Origin: an uncultured Lachnospiraceae bacterium | GTDB lineage: Bacteria; Bacillota; Clostridia; Lachnospirales; Lachnospiraceae | NCBI GenBank assembly: GCA_910585005.1 | Contig: CAJUCN010000002.1 | Location: 1-64,000 of the forward strand | DNA: 64,000 nt | Direction: 5' to 3' | Part shown: positions 25,776-34,838 of the stretch, in pieces | Position numbering within the stretch: position 1 is the first letter of the stretch | Layout: every line of letters starts with the position of its first letter | Translations under genes and position numbers: made by a program | The notes under the pieces: model-generated | What the model saw: only the letters and a program-made list of their open reading frames with translations | Told to the model about the DNA's origin: nothing | Databases searched by the model: none

Positions 25776-27145
25776 ACTTTCAACAATATCTTTTAGATCA
25801 TTTGACGGATCTGCAAAATTTAATACAAATTCCTTCCGTTTATGATGGGGATACGGTTTCTGACAATGCCCCCTGCGGCAAAAGCATAGCCGATGCCCTT
25901 GATTATATGGCAACCCTGGCACACAGGGATGGATTTGAAGTGCTCACCTATGACGGACATGCTATTGCGATCCGTCTGACGCCTCAAACAAGAACCCACC
26001 AAAATCATGCCATACTCCAAACGGCTCCTGAGGATGAGCGTATCGACATTGTATCCCATCTGGATGTGGTAGAACCAGGGCTGGGTTGGAGCGTTCCTCC
26101 TTTCTGTGGGGAAATAAAAGACGGAAGGCTTTACGGAAGGGGGAGCCAGGATATGAAGGCTCCCGCTTTTCTGACTTATCTTGCTCTAAAACTGATCCAG
26201 CGTGAAAACCTTCCTTTAAAAAGAGAGCTTCGGATCGTTTTAGGTACCGATGAAGAGCGCACTATGAATGATATGTTTTATTATGTCGACAAAGCTGGTA
26301 TGCCCGCTTTTGCCTTCACACCCGATGGTTTTTTCCCTATGGCGATTGGAGAAAAGGGATCTTTAATGTGGCGGCTTTCCGGTAAGTATGAGGGCATCAT
26401 TGAAAAAATGGATTGTGGCGTCCAGTGCAATGTCGTTGCGCCGATTGCCAATGCGCTCCTAAAAGACGGTCAATACACTGCAAAACTAAATGACCTGGTA
26501 TCCGAAAAAGGGATTCCCTGCACAGTCTCAGAAAAACACGGAAAAACTTATCTGGAGGTTACCGGGAAGGCGGCTCACGCATCTATGCCCCAGGAAGGAT
26601 ACAGCGCTACCACCGCACTGCTTTTCCTTTTAAAGGAATGCGGTGATGGACTGGCAGACAACCTCTACCAGTGTTTTGCAGATTTTTACGGACAGGCGAT
26701 CGGCGTCAAAACGCCAACTGGCGCCGCTGATTATACCATGAACCTGGGTATCTTCCGCATAGAAAACGGCTCCTGTTACGGGGAAGTGGATGCCAGATAT
26801 CCCTTTGGGATGACCTCCAAGGAATGCACCGCCAAGCTGGCATCAAAATGTTCTTTAAGTTTGTCCCTTGACTATGACTCGCCGCCTACCATGAATGATC
26901 CAGATGATCCCTATGTAAGCACACTCCTGTCTGTCTATCGGGAAAAGACAGGTGATTACACAGATCCGGTCATCTCCGGCGGTGTATCCTACAGCAAAGT
27001 ATTTGGACATTGTGTCGCTTTTGGACCTGCCGGGCAGGAGGAACCTCTCTTGGCACACCAGGCGGATGAATCCGTTTCTCTTACTTATGCCGGAAGAGTA
27101 CTTGAAATTTATTATGAGGCAATGAAACGGATTGCCCAGATTTAA
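25757..27145 (+). CDS. M20-family dipeptidase (PepV/Sapep-like)
   Basis: The 462-residue di-zinc peptidase has the M20 metal ligands in IVSHLDVVEPGLGW, GRGSQDMKAP and GTDEERTMND, and a terminal His in LAHQADESVS. The lid domain inserted after about residue 200 matches PepV-like dipeptidases (about 460-470 residues). It hydrolyses dipeptides, often Xaa-His or beta-alanyl peptides in this family. Two in-frame ATG codons (25757 and 25766) are possible. It is encoded in the ECF operon, overlapping ecfT, suggesting that imported material is a peptide or carries a peptide bond (inference). Confidence 0.9.
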   Translation: MGAMDINFQQYLLDHLTDLQNLIQIPSVYDGDTVSDNAPCGKSIADALDYMATLAHRDGFEVLTYDGHAIAIRLTPQTRTHQNHAILQTAPEDERIDIVSHLDVVEPGLGWSVPPFCGEIKDGRLYGRGSQDMKAPAFLTYLALKLIQRENLPLKRELRIVLGTDEERTMNDMFYYVDKAGMPAFAFTPDGFFPMAIGEKGSLMWRLSGKYEGIIEKMDCGVQCNVVAPIANALLKDGQYTAKLNDLVSEKGIPCTVSEKHGKTYLEVTGKAAHASMPQEGYSATTALLFLLKECGDGLADNLYQCFADFYGQAIGVKTPTGAADYTMNLGIFRIENGSCYGEVDARYPFGMTSKECTAKLASKCSLSLSLDYDSPPTMNDPDDPYVSTLLSVYREKTGDYTDPVISGGVSYSKVFGHCVAFGPAGQEEPLLAHQADESVSLTYAGRVLEIYYEAMKRIAQI

Positions 27146-27195
27146 ATAACAGATCGCTTATCTTATCAAACTATTTAAGAAAGGAATTTAATCTT

Positions 27196-28044
27196 ATGAA
27201 ACCATGTATTGTCTGGCAGACAGACTTTGGATTAAAATGGGGCGCTGTTGCCGCAATGCGGGGTGTTTGCAAACAGGTAGACCCTGCTTTAGAATGTGTG
27301 GACATCACCCACGAAATTGAACAGTATAATATCCTGGCAGCTTCCCGGGAGATCATGTATGTAGAGCCGTTTTGGCCTAAGGGAACTGTCTTTGTTTCTG
27401 TGGTAGACCCCGGTGTAGGCACCAGCCGCCGGGCCTGTGTGGCCAAACTGAAAGATGGCAATTATCTTGTAACTCCTGATAACGGAACCCTCACCCACCT
27501 TTTTTATCAGGTAGGGATTGCAGAGATCCGGGAGATCGATGAAACAATTAACCGTTACCCCGGCACCGAGGATGTTTCCGTATTCCACGGCAGGGATCTC
27601 TTCGCTTACACTGCTGCAAAACTGGCCGCAGGAGTGATCGATTATAGCGGCGTCGGCCCTTCCTATCCTTTGGAAGAGATCGTCCTATTCCGTCAGGATA
27701 TGATCAAAGCCCAGGTAAATGGCTCATCCGTAAAAGGTATTGTTTCCAGCGTCAGCGATCCTTTCGGCAGCATTGCTCTCAATATCCTTTCAAGGGATTT
27801 TAAGGCAGCAGGCTACAAACATGGAGAAACCGTTCATGTAACACTGTCTGATAACGGAAAAGTTTATTTTAACCAGGATGTGCTTTATGAAAAATCCTTT
27901 GGATTTGTAGAAGTGGGTCAGCCGATTCTTTTTGATTCCTCCACCAACTACATTGAGCTTGGTATTAATCAAGGGAATTTCAGAGACGCTTTTCATGTGA
28001 AATCCGGCAAGGATTCTCTTTTCCAGATCCAAAAGCTATCCTAA
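27196..28044 (+). CDS. SAM hydroxide adenosyltransferase (DUF62)
   Basis: The 282-residue protein belongs to the fluorinase/chlorinase-related DUF62 family, which hydrolyses S-adenosylmethionine to adenosine and methionine using an activated water. Conserved elements are visible: QTDFGLKWG at the N-terminus, VVDPGVGTSRR and FHGRDLFA, supplying the Asp-Arg-His side chains that position hydroxide. No halogenase-specific insertion is evident. It is the last gene of the ECF operon, 50 bp after the dipeptidase with AAAGGAA before the ATG. It ends 12 bp from the convergent M20D gene. Confidence 0.88.
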   Translation: MKPCIVWQTDFGLKWGAVAAMRGVCKQVDPALECVDITHEIEQYNILAASREIMYVEPFWPKGTVFVSVVDPGVGTSRRACVAKLKDGNYLVTPDNGTLTHLFYQVGIAEIREIDETINRYPGTEDVSVFHGRDLFAYTAAKLAAGVIDYSGVGPSYPLEEIVLFRQDMIKAQVNGSSVKGIVSSVSDPFGSIALNILSRDFKAAGYKHGETVHVTLSDNGKVYFNQDVLYEKSFGFVEVGQPILFDSSTNYIELGINQGNFRDAFHVKSGKDSLFQIQKLS

Positions 28045-28056
28045 ACCGGAACTATG

Positions 28057-29181
28057 CTATGACGGTCCGTTAGCGACAAGCTCCGCCACATACCTGATAG
28101 CTGGTATGATCGCCTCTACATCAACAACAAATCCCGGCTGATGGATAAGCTGCCCTTTTCCGGTGCCAATCTTCAAATAACATCCCGGGATTTTTTCTTC
28201 CAAAAAGGCAAAATCATCCCCTCCCATGGAGCTTTCTTCCGGCACTACCTGAAACCCCATTTCCAGGGCTTTCATCCTGCTGACCTTGGCCATTTCTTCA
28301 TCATTCAAGGTGGCAGGCGGCCCAGCAACCCACTGCACATCAGCCCTCATGCCATAGCTCGATGCAGTATATCTGGCAATTTCCTTTACGCGCTGCTCAA
28401 ACAGGCTTCTGTCCCTTCCGTCCATAGTACGCACAGTTCCTTCAAGAAGCGCCGTCTCCGGTATTACATTCCATGTATTTCCTGCCTCCATCCTGGTCAC
28501 ACTGATCAACGCCGGATGAAAAGCATTCACATTCCTGGTCACGATCGTCTGAAAAGCTTGTACGATCGCTGCCGCGGCAGGAATCGGATCCCTCCCATCA
28601 TCAGGATGGGCTCCATGGCATCCCACTCCCTTTACCGTCACCACAAATCTGTCTACTGCTGCCGTTACAGCGCCTTCTTTTATACCAATGGTTCCTGTAT
28701 CATTGGTCGGATCCGCATGAATACCCCAAATCTGCTGCACATCATCCATCACATCCGTTTCCAGTATTTTCAGCGCTCCTAAAGAAGTTTCCTCCGCCGG
28801 CTGAAAAATAATCTTCACCGATCCCGCCAGTTCCATTTTTCTCTCATTTAGCAGCATAGCGCATCCTATCCCTATCATGATATGAAAATCATGTCCGCAA
28901 GCGTGCATCCTTCCCGGATACTCGGAAGAATAAGAAAGCCCGCTGTCCTCCTGAATAGGCAAAGCATCTATATCACAGCGCAAAGCTCTCACAGGGCCTT
29001 TTGCTTTTCCCCTTATCACCGCCACCAAACCGGTTTCTAACGGGCAGGGCAGAATTTCCACCCCTTCCTCCATAAGAATCTCCCTGATTTTAGCCGTGGT
29101 TCCATACTCTTCGTAGGACAGCTCCGGGTGTTGATGAAACCACTGAAACCATTCCATTAACTTACTCTCTCTGCTTTTCAT
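28057..29181 (-). CDS. M20D amidohydrolase (hippurate hydrolase-like)
   Basis: The 374-residue enzyme has the M20D metal motif RMHACGHDFHIMIGIG, a catalytic Glu in FQPAEETSLGA, a His in WGIHADPT and a C-terminal GGDDFAFL segment. Family members cleave N-acyl amino acids, hippurate or related amides. It is the last gene of the oligopeptide ABC transporter operon, 7 bp after the second permease gene whose stop overlaps the ribosome binding site (GGTGA), so it probably processes the imported peptide or acyl-amino acid. It is about the usual length (370-400). Confidence 0.9.
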   Translation of the reverse strand: MKSRESKLMEWFQWFHQHPELSYEEYGTTAKIREILMEEGVEILPCPLETGLVAVIRGKAKGPVRALRCDIDALPIQEDSGLSYSSEYPGRMHACGHDFHIMIGIGCAMLLNERKMELAGSVKIIFQPAEETSLGALKILETDVMDDVQQIWGIHADPTNDTGTIGIKEGAVTAAVDRFVVTVKGVGCHGAHPDDGRDPIPAAAAIVQAFQTIVTRNVNAFHPALISVTRMEAGNTWNVIPETALLEGTVRTMDGRDRSLFEQRVKEIARYTASSYGMRADVQWVAGPPATLNDEEMAKVSRMKALEMGFQVVPEESSMGGDDFAFLEEKIPGCYLKIGTGKGQLIHQPGFVVDVEAIIPAIRYVAELVANGPS

Positions 29182-29188
29182 AAGCCGT

Positions 29189-30076
29189 TCACCTTCTACT
29201 GTTGGGATCTAATGCATCCCGCAGTGCATCCCCAATAAAATTGATAGCCATCACAAGAATAACGATCAACAGACCAGGGGGAATCCAAAGCCAAGGCTGC
29301 CGGGTCAGTACCGTCAGGGACTGGGCTCCGTTTAACATATTTCCAAGACTTGCCGTAGGCGGCCGTACCCCCATCCCCAAAAAACTTAACGCCGCTTCAT
29401 CCAGCATCGACAAGGCCAGCACGGAGGTGGCATAAACCAAAATTGGCGCTACCGTATTAGGCAGGATTTCCGAAAACAAAATATGGCCAAGGGGCATTCC
29501 CGCAATCAGGTTTCCCTTTACAAAATTAGTTTCCCGAAGATTTAAAACATTTCCCCTAACCAGTCGGGCAATCCCTGGCCAATCTACAAAACCTAAAATC
29601 AGGATGATGCTCCACATCCCCGGCTTAAAAATGGAAGCAGCCACAAGAACCAATAAAATATAGGGAAAGGACATAACCATATCTGTAAAACGCATAACTG
29701 CCATATCCACGATCCCGCCAAAATATCCTGCTGCCAACCCCAGAACAACTCCCACTGCCGTGGAAATAAAGGTAGCCAAAATCCCCACCAGAAGAGATAC
29801 CCGCATAGCATACAAAAGCCTGCTAAATACGTCTCTTCCAATCTGGTCCGTTCCCAATAAAAATTCTTTACAAGGCGCACCGCTAAAAGTCCCTACGATC
29901 TCGTCCGGGCCAAAAGGGGCGAGAACGGGAGCCAATAACGCTGCGCCCCCCAAAAGGGCCAGCACAATAAAACTGGCAAGCGCCAGTCTATGACGGCGAA
30001 AGCGGCGGAACACCGTCTGGAAATAACTTTCACTTATCATGTCCTTTTCTAATGGATCAATAATCTTCTGTTTCAT
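29189..30076 (-). CDS. Oligopeptide ABC transporter permease (DppC/OppC type)
   Basis: The 295-residue permease has an N-terminal cytoplasmic tail, a first helix (about 32-54) and the BPD_transp_1 core, with the EAA coupling loop in MLDEAALSFLGMGVRPP. LLGTDQIGRDVFSRLLYAMRV marks the OppC N-terminal region. About six helices are predicted. It pairs with the OppB-type permease encoded 9 bp upstream to form the membrane channel of a peptide importer. AGGAGAG precedes the ATG. Confidence 0.93.
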   Translation of the reverse strand: MKQKIIDPLEKDMISESYFQTVFRRFRRHRLALASFIVLALLGGAALLAPVLAPFGPDEIVGTFSGAPCKEFLLGTDQIGRDVFSRLLYAMRVSLLVGILATFISTAVGVVLGLAAGYFGGIVDMAVMRFTDMVMSFPYILLVLVAASIFKPGMWSIILILGFVDWPGIARLVRGNVLNLRETNFVKGNLIAGMPLGHILFSEILPNTVAPILVYATSVLALSMLDEAALSFLGMGVRPPTASLGNMLNGAQSLTVLTRQPWLWIPPGLLIVILVMAINFIGDALRDALDPNSRR

Positions 30077-30084
30077 ATTCTCTC

Positions 30085-31032
30085 CTAGTCCAACTGAATC
30101 GTAGGGTCAGCCAGTGCATACAAAATATCTGTGACCAGATTGGCGATCAATACTACCACCGCTGACAAAAGGCATACTCCCATAATCACCGGATAATCCC
30201 TGCTGGTTATCGCACTCATCGTCATAAGGCCCAAACCCGGCCAGGAAAAAACCTGTTCCACAATCACTGCACCTCCAAACAGAACAGGAATCTCCATTCC
30301 CACTACCGTAACAATAGGAACCAATGCATTACGGAGGGCATGTTTATTGATCACCCAAAAACGCCCTATTCCTTTTGCCCTTGCTGTACGCAGGTAATCC
30401 TGCTGTAAGATTTCCAGCATGGCGCTTCTGATATACCGGATATTCCTCCCTGCTATCGATGCCGCCAGTACAATAACCGGCATTACCATATGCCGGGCTA
30501 CATCCAAAAAACTCCCGGAAGTCCCTAAGGTACTCATGCCACTTGAGGGAAGCCATCCTAATTTCACTGTAAATAGATATATCAATAACAAAGCAAGAAA
30601 AAAACTGGGAATACTGCTTCCCAAAAAGGAAAAGGTTACCGCCGTATAATCTCCTGCTGAATATTGATGTACCGCACTGTAGATTCCTGCCGGTACCGCG
30701 ATCAGCAGCCCCACCACAAGAGACACTCCCATGAGAAGCAGCGTAGGACCCAAATGGCTTCCGATCATCGCACTGACCGCCTGATAGGACTTGATCGAAT
30801 ATCCCATATTTCCTTGTAAGAGCTGTCCCAGCCAAACAAAATACTGAATATAAACGGGCTTGTCAAGTCCAAGGGCAACTGCTTTCGCCTCCACTGCCGC
30901 CTCAGAGATCCTAGGGCCCTGCAGCATTTCCAACGGACTTCCCGCAAGACACATAATCCCATAATCAATCATGGTGATGCCTATCAATACAGGAATTGCA
31001 ATCAAGATCCTTTTTAAAATATACTTTCCCAT
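30085..31032 (-). CDS. Oligopeptide ABC transporter permease (DppB/OppB type)
   Basis: The 315-residue permease starts with MGKYILKRILIAIPVLIGIT, the characteristic OppB first helix, followed after an extracytoplasmic loop by five more helices. DYLRTARAKGIG is the EAA coupling motif contacting the ATPases. An upstream in-frame start (31167) is rejected because the first 45 residues would overlap the ATPase gene and have no membrane-protein character; the ATG at 31032 overlaps the ATPase stop (TAATG) with GGAGC in front. Confidence 0.94.
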   Translation of the reverse strand: MGKYILKRILIAIPVLIGITMIDYGIMCLAGSPLEMLQGPRISEAAVEAKAVALGLDKPVYIQYFVWLGQLLQGNMGYSIKSYQAVSAMIGSHLGPTLLLMGVSLVVGLLIAVPAGIYSAVHQYSAGDYTAVTFSFLGSSIPSFFLALLLIYLFTVKLGWLPSSGMSTLGTSGSFLDVARHMVMPVIVLAASIAGRNIRYIRSAMLEILQQDYLRTARAKGIGRFWVINKHALRNALVPIVTVVGMEIPVLFGGAVIVEQVFSWPGLGLMTMSAITSRDYPVIMGVCLLSAVVVLIANLVTDILYALADPTIQLD

Positions 31033-32054
31033 TACTGCTCCTTTCTGCCTTCCAAGACAACAGGACACGCCCCATAATGTCCGCTTTCCGCCCCCACTTC
31101 CAAAAGCTCTGCCTCTCTTTGGGCGCACATTGGAACCCCATACGGGCATCTGGGGTGGAACCTGCACCCCTCAGGAGGATTTACACTGTTCCCTACTTCC
31201 CCTTGCAAAAAATGGCGCTCCCTGCTTCTCCAGGAAGGATCAGGCACCGGTACTGCATCAAGAAGCGCTTGTGTGTAAGGATGCACCGGACGGGCAAAAA
31301 TCTCTTTTGCCTTCCCAATCTCCACAATCCTGCCCAGATACATGACTGCGATCCTGTCACTGACATAATTCACTGCGCCTAACCCATGTCCCACAAACAA
31401 GAGCGTAAGGCCAAGTTCTTTTTGCAAACTTTTCAAAAGGTTTAAGATCTGGGCTTGGATAGAAACATCCAAAGCGCTTACCGGTTCATCACACACAAGA
31501 AACCGGGGATTTAAAGAAAGGGCTTTGGCAATCCCGATCCTCTGACGCTGTCCTCCGGAAAACTCATGGGGATACCTTCCAAGCACATTCCGTGAAAGCC
31601 CAACCAAATCAAGAATCCTGACCATATCCTTTTCTACGGTCTTTTTGGTGGAAATCCTGTGATATAGCATCGGCTGGGATAAGATCTCAAAAATATGTTT
31701 CCTGGGATTCAATGAAGAATACGGATCCTGAAACACCATCTGCAAAGAAGTCCTGATCTTCCCCATTTCTCCTTTTGTTAGTTTTGAAAGATCCTTTCCC
31801 TCATAAAATATGGCTCCTGCCGTAGGCTTTTCAAGTCCTACCAAAGCTCTGCCAATTGTTGATTTTCCACAGCCCGATTCGCCCACCAGCCCTAACGTCT
31901 CTCCTTCCATGATAGAAAAATTCACGCCATCCACCGCTTTTACCTGGGCCGTCGTATGTGTGATGATTCCTCCCTTAATGGGATAATATTTTTTTAAATT
32001 TTTTACTTGAATCAACGGAGTTTTCACACTCTCCTCCTCACCACAGGGGTTCAT
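31032..32054 (-). CDS. Oligopeptide ABC transporter ATPase (DppF/OppF type)
   Basis: The 340-residue ATPase has Walker A GESGCGKST, signature FSGGQRQRIGIAKAL, Walker B FLVCDEPVSALD, and the C-terminal oligopeptide/dipeptide extension with the Cys-containing CRFHPRCPYG motif, which may hold an Fe-S cluster in this family. KKYYPIKGG near the N-terminus is typical of OppF. The start at 32054 overlaps the stop of the oppD-type gene (ATGA) with a GGGGGG-rich ribosome binding site. Confidence 0.94.
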   Translation of the reverse strand: MNPCGEEESVKTPLIQVKNLKKYYPIKGGIITHTTAQVKAVDGVNFSIMEGETLGLVGESGCGKSTIGRALVGLEKPTAGAIFYEGKDLSKLTKGEMGKIRTSLQMVFQDPYSSLNPRKHIFEILSQPMLYHRISTKKTVEKDMVRILDLVGLSRNVLGRYPHEFSGGQRQRIGIAKALSLNPRFLVCDEPVSALDVSIQAQILNLLKSLQKELGLTLLFVGHGLGAVNYVSDRIAVMYLGRIVEIGKAKEIFARPVHPYTQALLDAVPVPDPSWRSRERHFLQGEVGNSVNPPEGCRFHPRCPYGVPMCAQREAELLEVGAESGHYGACPVVLEGRKEQ

Positions 32055-33031
32055 ACCTGTATCCCCCCTTCCTTCATAACGATACACTTTGCCTTATGAT
32101 TTTCCCCAAATTCATAGTCCGCCTGAGGCTGCCCACACTCTTCCCTCCGGTAAGGACAGCGCTGTGCAAAACGGCAGCCCGTGATCCCATCATAATTTTC
32201 CGGTACCATTCCCGGAATCGAAACCAAACTTCTTTCAGCCGTATCCCTGATCGTTGGAACAGTGTCCAGCAACGCCCGGGTATAAGGATGCCTGGGATTT
32301 TGAAAAAGCTCTGCCACAGGCGCCTCCTCAATGATCTGCCCTGCGTACATGACAAGCACACGGTCCGCCATATTGGCAACGACGCCAATATCATGAGTAA
32401 TCAAAATCATAGACATCCCATTTTCCTCTTGAAGTCCCTTAAGAAGCTCCATAATCTGCGCTTGTATCGTCACATCCAAAGCAGTGGTCGGTTCATCCGC
32501 AATAAGCAGCCTTGGATTACAGGAAAGGGCCATCGCTATCATAATACGCTGGCGCATTCCTCCTGAGAGCGTATGGGGATATTTTTTCATCATCCCCTTG
32601 GCATCCGGCATTCCCACCTTTTTCAGCAAGGCTGCCGCCCGCTCACGCGCCTGCTCTTTTGATAGATGCATATGAGCCATAATGCTTTCCGTAATCTGGT
32701 TTCCCACCGTAAAAACCGGATTTAAGGAGGTAAGGGGATCTTGAAAGATCATGGTAAGCTGATCTCCCCTGATCTCATCTAGTTCCTTTTCCGTCATAGT
32801 AAGCAGATTTTTCCCGTCAAAGAAGACCTCTCCTTCCGCTACCTTTCCATCCCTCTTTAAAAGCCCCATAATTGACAGGGAAGTCACACTTTTTCCACAC
32901 CCGGACTCCCCCACAATACAGACAACTTCCCCCTTATCTACATGAAAATGGATATGATCCACACTGATATTCTTACCGTAATCTCCTGTAAAGGCAGTTG
33001 TAAGCCCCTTTACTTCCAGCAAATGCGCCAT
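32051..33031 (-). CDS. Oligopeptide ABC transporter ATPase (DppD/OppD type)
   Basis: The 326-residue ATPase has GESGCGKSVTSLSIMGLL as Walker A region, signature LSGGMRQRIMIAMAL (OppD type with M in place of Q), Walker B LLIADEPTTALD and the C-terminal CRFAQRCPYR element. It pairs with the OppF-type ATPase. A strong hairpin at 33057-33092 separates it from the upstream solute-binding protein gene, probably lowering expression relative to that gene. AGAAAGGA precedes the ATG. Confidence 0.94.
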   Translation of the reverse strand: MAHLLEVKGLTTAFTGDYGKNISVDHIHFHVDKGEVVCIVGESGCGKSVTSLSIMGLLKRDGKVAEGEVFFDGKNLLTMTEKELDEIRGDQLTMIFQDPLTSLNPVFTVGNQITESIMAHMHLSKEQARERAAALLKKVGMPDAKGMMKKYPHTLSGGMRQRIMIAMALSCNPRLLIADEPTTALDVTIQAQIMELLKGLQEENGMSMILITHDIGVVANMADRVLVMYAGQIIEEAPVAELFQNPRHPYTRALLDTVPTIRDTAERSLVSIPGMVPENYDGITGCRFAQRCPYRREECGQPQADYEFGENHKAKCIVMKEGGIQV

Positions 33032-33056
33032 GATTTTTCCTTTCTGTGTTACACAA

Positions 33057-33092
33057 ATACCACAGTACGGCTGTTAAGCCACACTGCGGTAT
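33057..33092 (-). terminator. Intercistronic hairpin between the binding-protein and ATPase genes
   Basis: A 16-bp stem (33057-33072 with 33077-33092, including three G-U pairs) with a 4-nt loop. There is no long U-tract, so it is better read as a partial terminator or mRNA stabiliser that raises binding-protein dosage. Confidence 0.7.
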
Positions 33093-33123
33093 CTGCTAAA
33101 ACGGTATCTTTGTCTCCGGTTAT

Positions 33124-34713
33124 TTATTTCACTTCCCACTGATGCACGTTATTAAAGAAGCCATAGGCGCTAGGCTCCGCTCCTGACAGACGGTTATTCA
33201 CTGCCCCCTGTGCACTGATGATATAGATAGAAAACATCGGCACATCTTCCTGTACTTTCCGGTCAATCACAGAATACAGGTCTCTAATTTTAGCCACGTC
33301 ACTGGTCTGCTGTGTCCCTGCAAGAGCCTCGCTGATCCCGCTGTCCGCATATCCGGTCCAGCTTCCCTCTCCGCTAAGAAGCCAGTCGATATCCGGGTAA
33401 GGATCCACCGGCGCATAAGTATACTGTACTGCCATAATATCATAATCGGTGGTTCCTGCAATTGTCATAAGCGTAGCCAGATCCACAGTCTGGACTTCCA
33501 CCTTAATTCCAACCTCCGCCCATTGCGCTACCAGCACCTGCGCGCCGTTCACAAAAGTATTATCACCGGAATTAATATAAAAACGCAGGGTCTGTGACCC
33601 GTCCCATCCTGCCAGCTCAAGCAGCTCTTTCGCTTTTTCCGGGTCATAAGGAGTGACGGTAAGACTACTGTCAAAAAACGGGCTTGCAGAAGACAAAAAT
33701 CCATCTGTCACTTCACCGTGTCCTTTTAACAGTTCGTCTACCAGTTTCTGCCTGTCAATGGCATAAACCAAAGCCTGACGGATCCTGGGGTCAGGAATGT
33801 TTGCCGTCTGTATAAACGCAGATTGATTTGTGATTGGCGCCCCATAGACCGTTTTTGCATTTTCCAATGCCTCGATACTTTCATAGTCTTCTTGGGGAAT
33901 TGCCGTCATGGTATGATGCGTAATATCAATTTCCCCTGACTGAAGCCCAGAAAGAACCTGACTGGAATCCACGATCTTTAAATTCAGTTTTTCAACCTTC
34001 GGCGCACCTTTCCAATAATCCTTGTTTGCTGTATAGGAAACATAGTGGTCATTATCGTATCCCGTCAAAAAATACGGGCCACTAACCACATCAGGCTTAT
34101 TGAACCAATCAGCCGTAAGAAGTTCCTCCTCACTATATTTCTCGATCACATGCTTAGGCAGGGTATGAAGATATCTGGCATAAGTATTCTCAAAAGTAGT
34201 CAGTGCCATAGGGTACTTGGCCGTAAACTGCACGGTCTTGTCATCAATGATCTCAATGCCTTCCACACTCTCCGCACCTTTTTCCACAAAACCGTCATCA
34301 CCCACTCCTTCAAATGCATACAGCATCAAAGTTGTGTTATTCACCACCGGGCTTGCAAGCCTGCGAACCGTAAATTCCACATCAGCCGCCGTAACAGGCG
34401 TCCCGTCCGACCAAGTAGCCTTATCATCAATATGGACAACAAAATGTATGTTGTCTTCCGTTGTCACACGATCCGCCAGCATCCCCTGAAAATTCAGATC
34501 CTGGTCCAGTTCCATCAAGGGCAGAAACATCAACCCAACTGCATACTTATTGATTTCTGTCTGGTCAATGACAAAAGGGTTTACACCCCCTAGTGAATCG
34601 GTCACCCCCACATTGACAACATTTTCACTGCCGCCTGCCGAGCATCCTGCAATCAGGAATACAAGAACCATCGCCAGGGAAATACGAACCAGGTTATTCA
34701 TCAATTTTTTCAT
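33124..34713 (-). CDS. Peptide ABC transporter solute-binding lipoprotein
   Basis: The 529-residue protein is an SBP_bac_5 (OppA/DppA-like) family member. An N-terminal lipoprotein signal ends in the lipobox LIAGC (Cys near residue 24). The mature protein has typical segments such as DRVTTEDNIHFVVHI, WSDGTPVTAADVEF and DPRIRQALVYAIDRQKLV. It captures peptides outside the membrane for the transporter encoded downstream. GGAGGAG precedes the ATG and a consensus promoter lies at 34787-34815. First gene of a six-gene operon (binding protein, OppD, OppF, OppB, OppC, M20D). Confidence 0.95.
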   Translation of the reverse strand: MKKLMNNLVRISLAMVLVFLIAGCSAGGSENVVNVGVTDSLGGVNPFVIDQTEINKYAVGLMFLPLMELDQDLNFQGMLADRVTTEDNIHFVVHIDDKATWSDGTPVTAADVEFTVRRLASPVVNNTTLMLYAFEGVGDDGFVEKGAESVEGIEIIDDKTVQFTAKYPMALTTFENTYARYLHTLPKHVIEKYSEEELLTADWFNKPDVVSGPYFLTGYDNDHYVSYTANKDYWKGAPKVEKLNLKIVDSSQVLSGLQSGEIDITHHTMTAIPQEDYESIEALENAKTVYGAPITNQSAFIQTANIPDPRIRQALVYAIDRQKLVDELLKGHGEVTDGFLSSASPFFDSSLTVTPYDPEKAKELLELAGWDGSQTLRFYINSGDNTFVNGAQVLVAQWAEVGIKVEVQTVDLATLMTIAGTTDYDIMAVQYTYAPVDPYPDIDWLLSGEGSWTGYADSGISEALAGTQQTSDVAKIRDLYSVIDRKVQEDVPMFSIYIISAQGAVNNRLSGAEPSAYGFFNNVHQWEVK

Positions 34714-34786
34714 TTCTCCTCCGTTCCGTCATATAAAGCCAGGATATCCCGTTTACCGGAAATCCCCTATCAGTAAAAGTCAGTTT

Positions 34787-34815
34787 ATTGTACTGTTACC
34801 ACCCCAAAATGTCAA
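34787..34815 (-). promoter_or_regulatory. Promoter of the oligopeptide transporter operon
   Basis: On the minus strand TTGACA (34815-34810), a 17-bp spacer and TACAAT (34792-34787), 74 bp before the start codon. Confidence 0.8.
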
Positions 34816-34838
34816 TATTTCCCGGCCAAATTCTAAAA

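Noticed and set aside
31033..31167. A 45-residue N-terminal extension of the OppB-type permease
   Set aside because: It overlaps the ATPase gene and lacks membrane-protein character; the ATG at 31032 has a ribosome binding site and starts at the conserved first helix.
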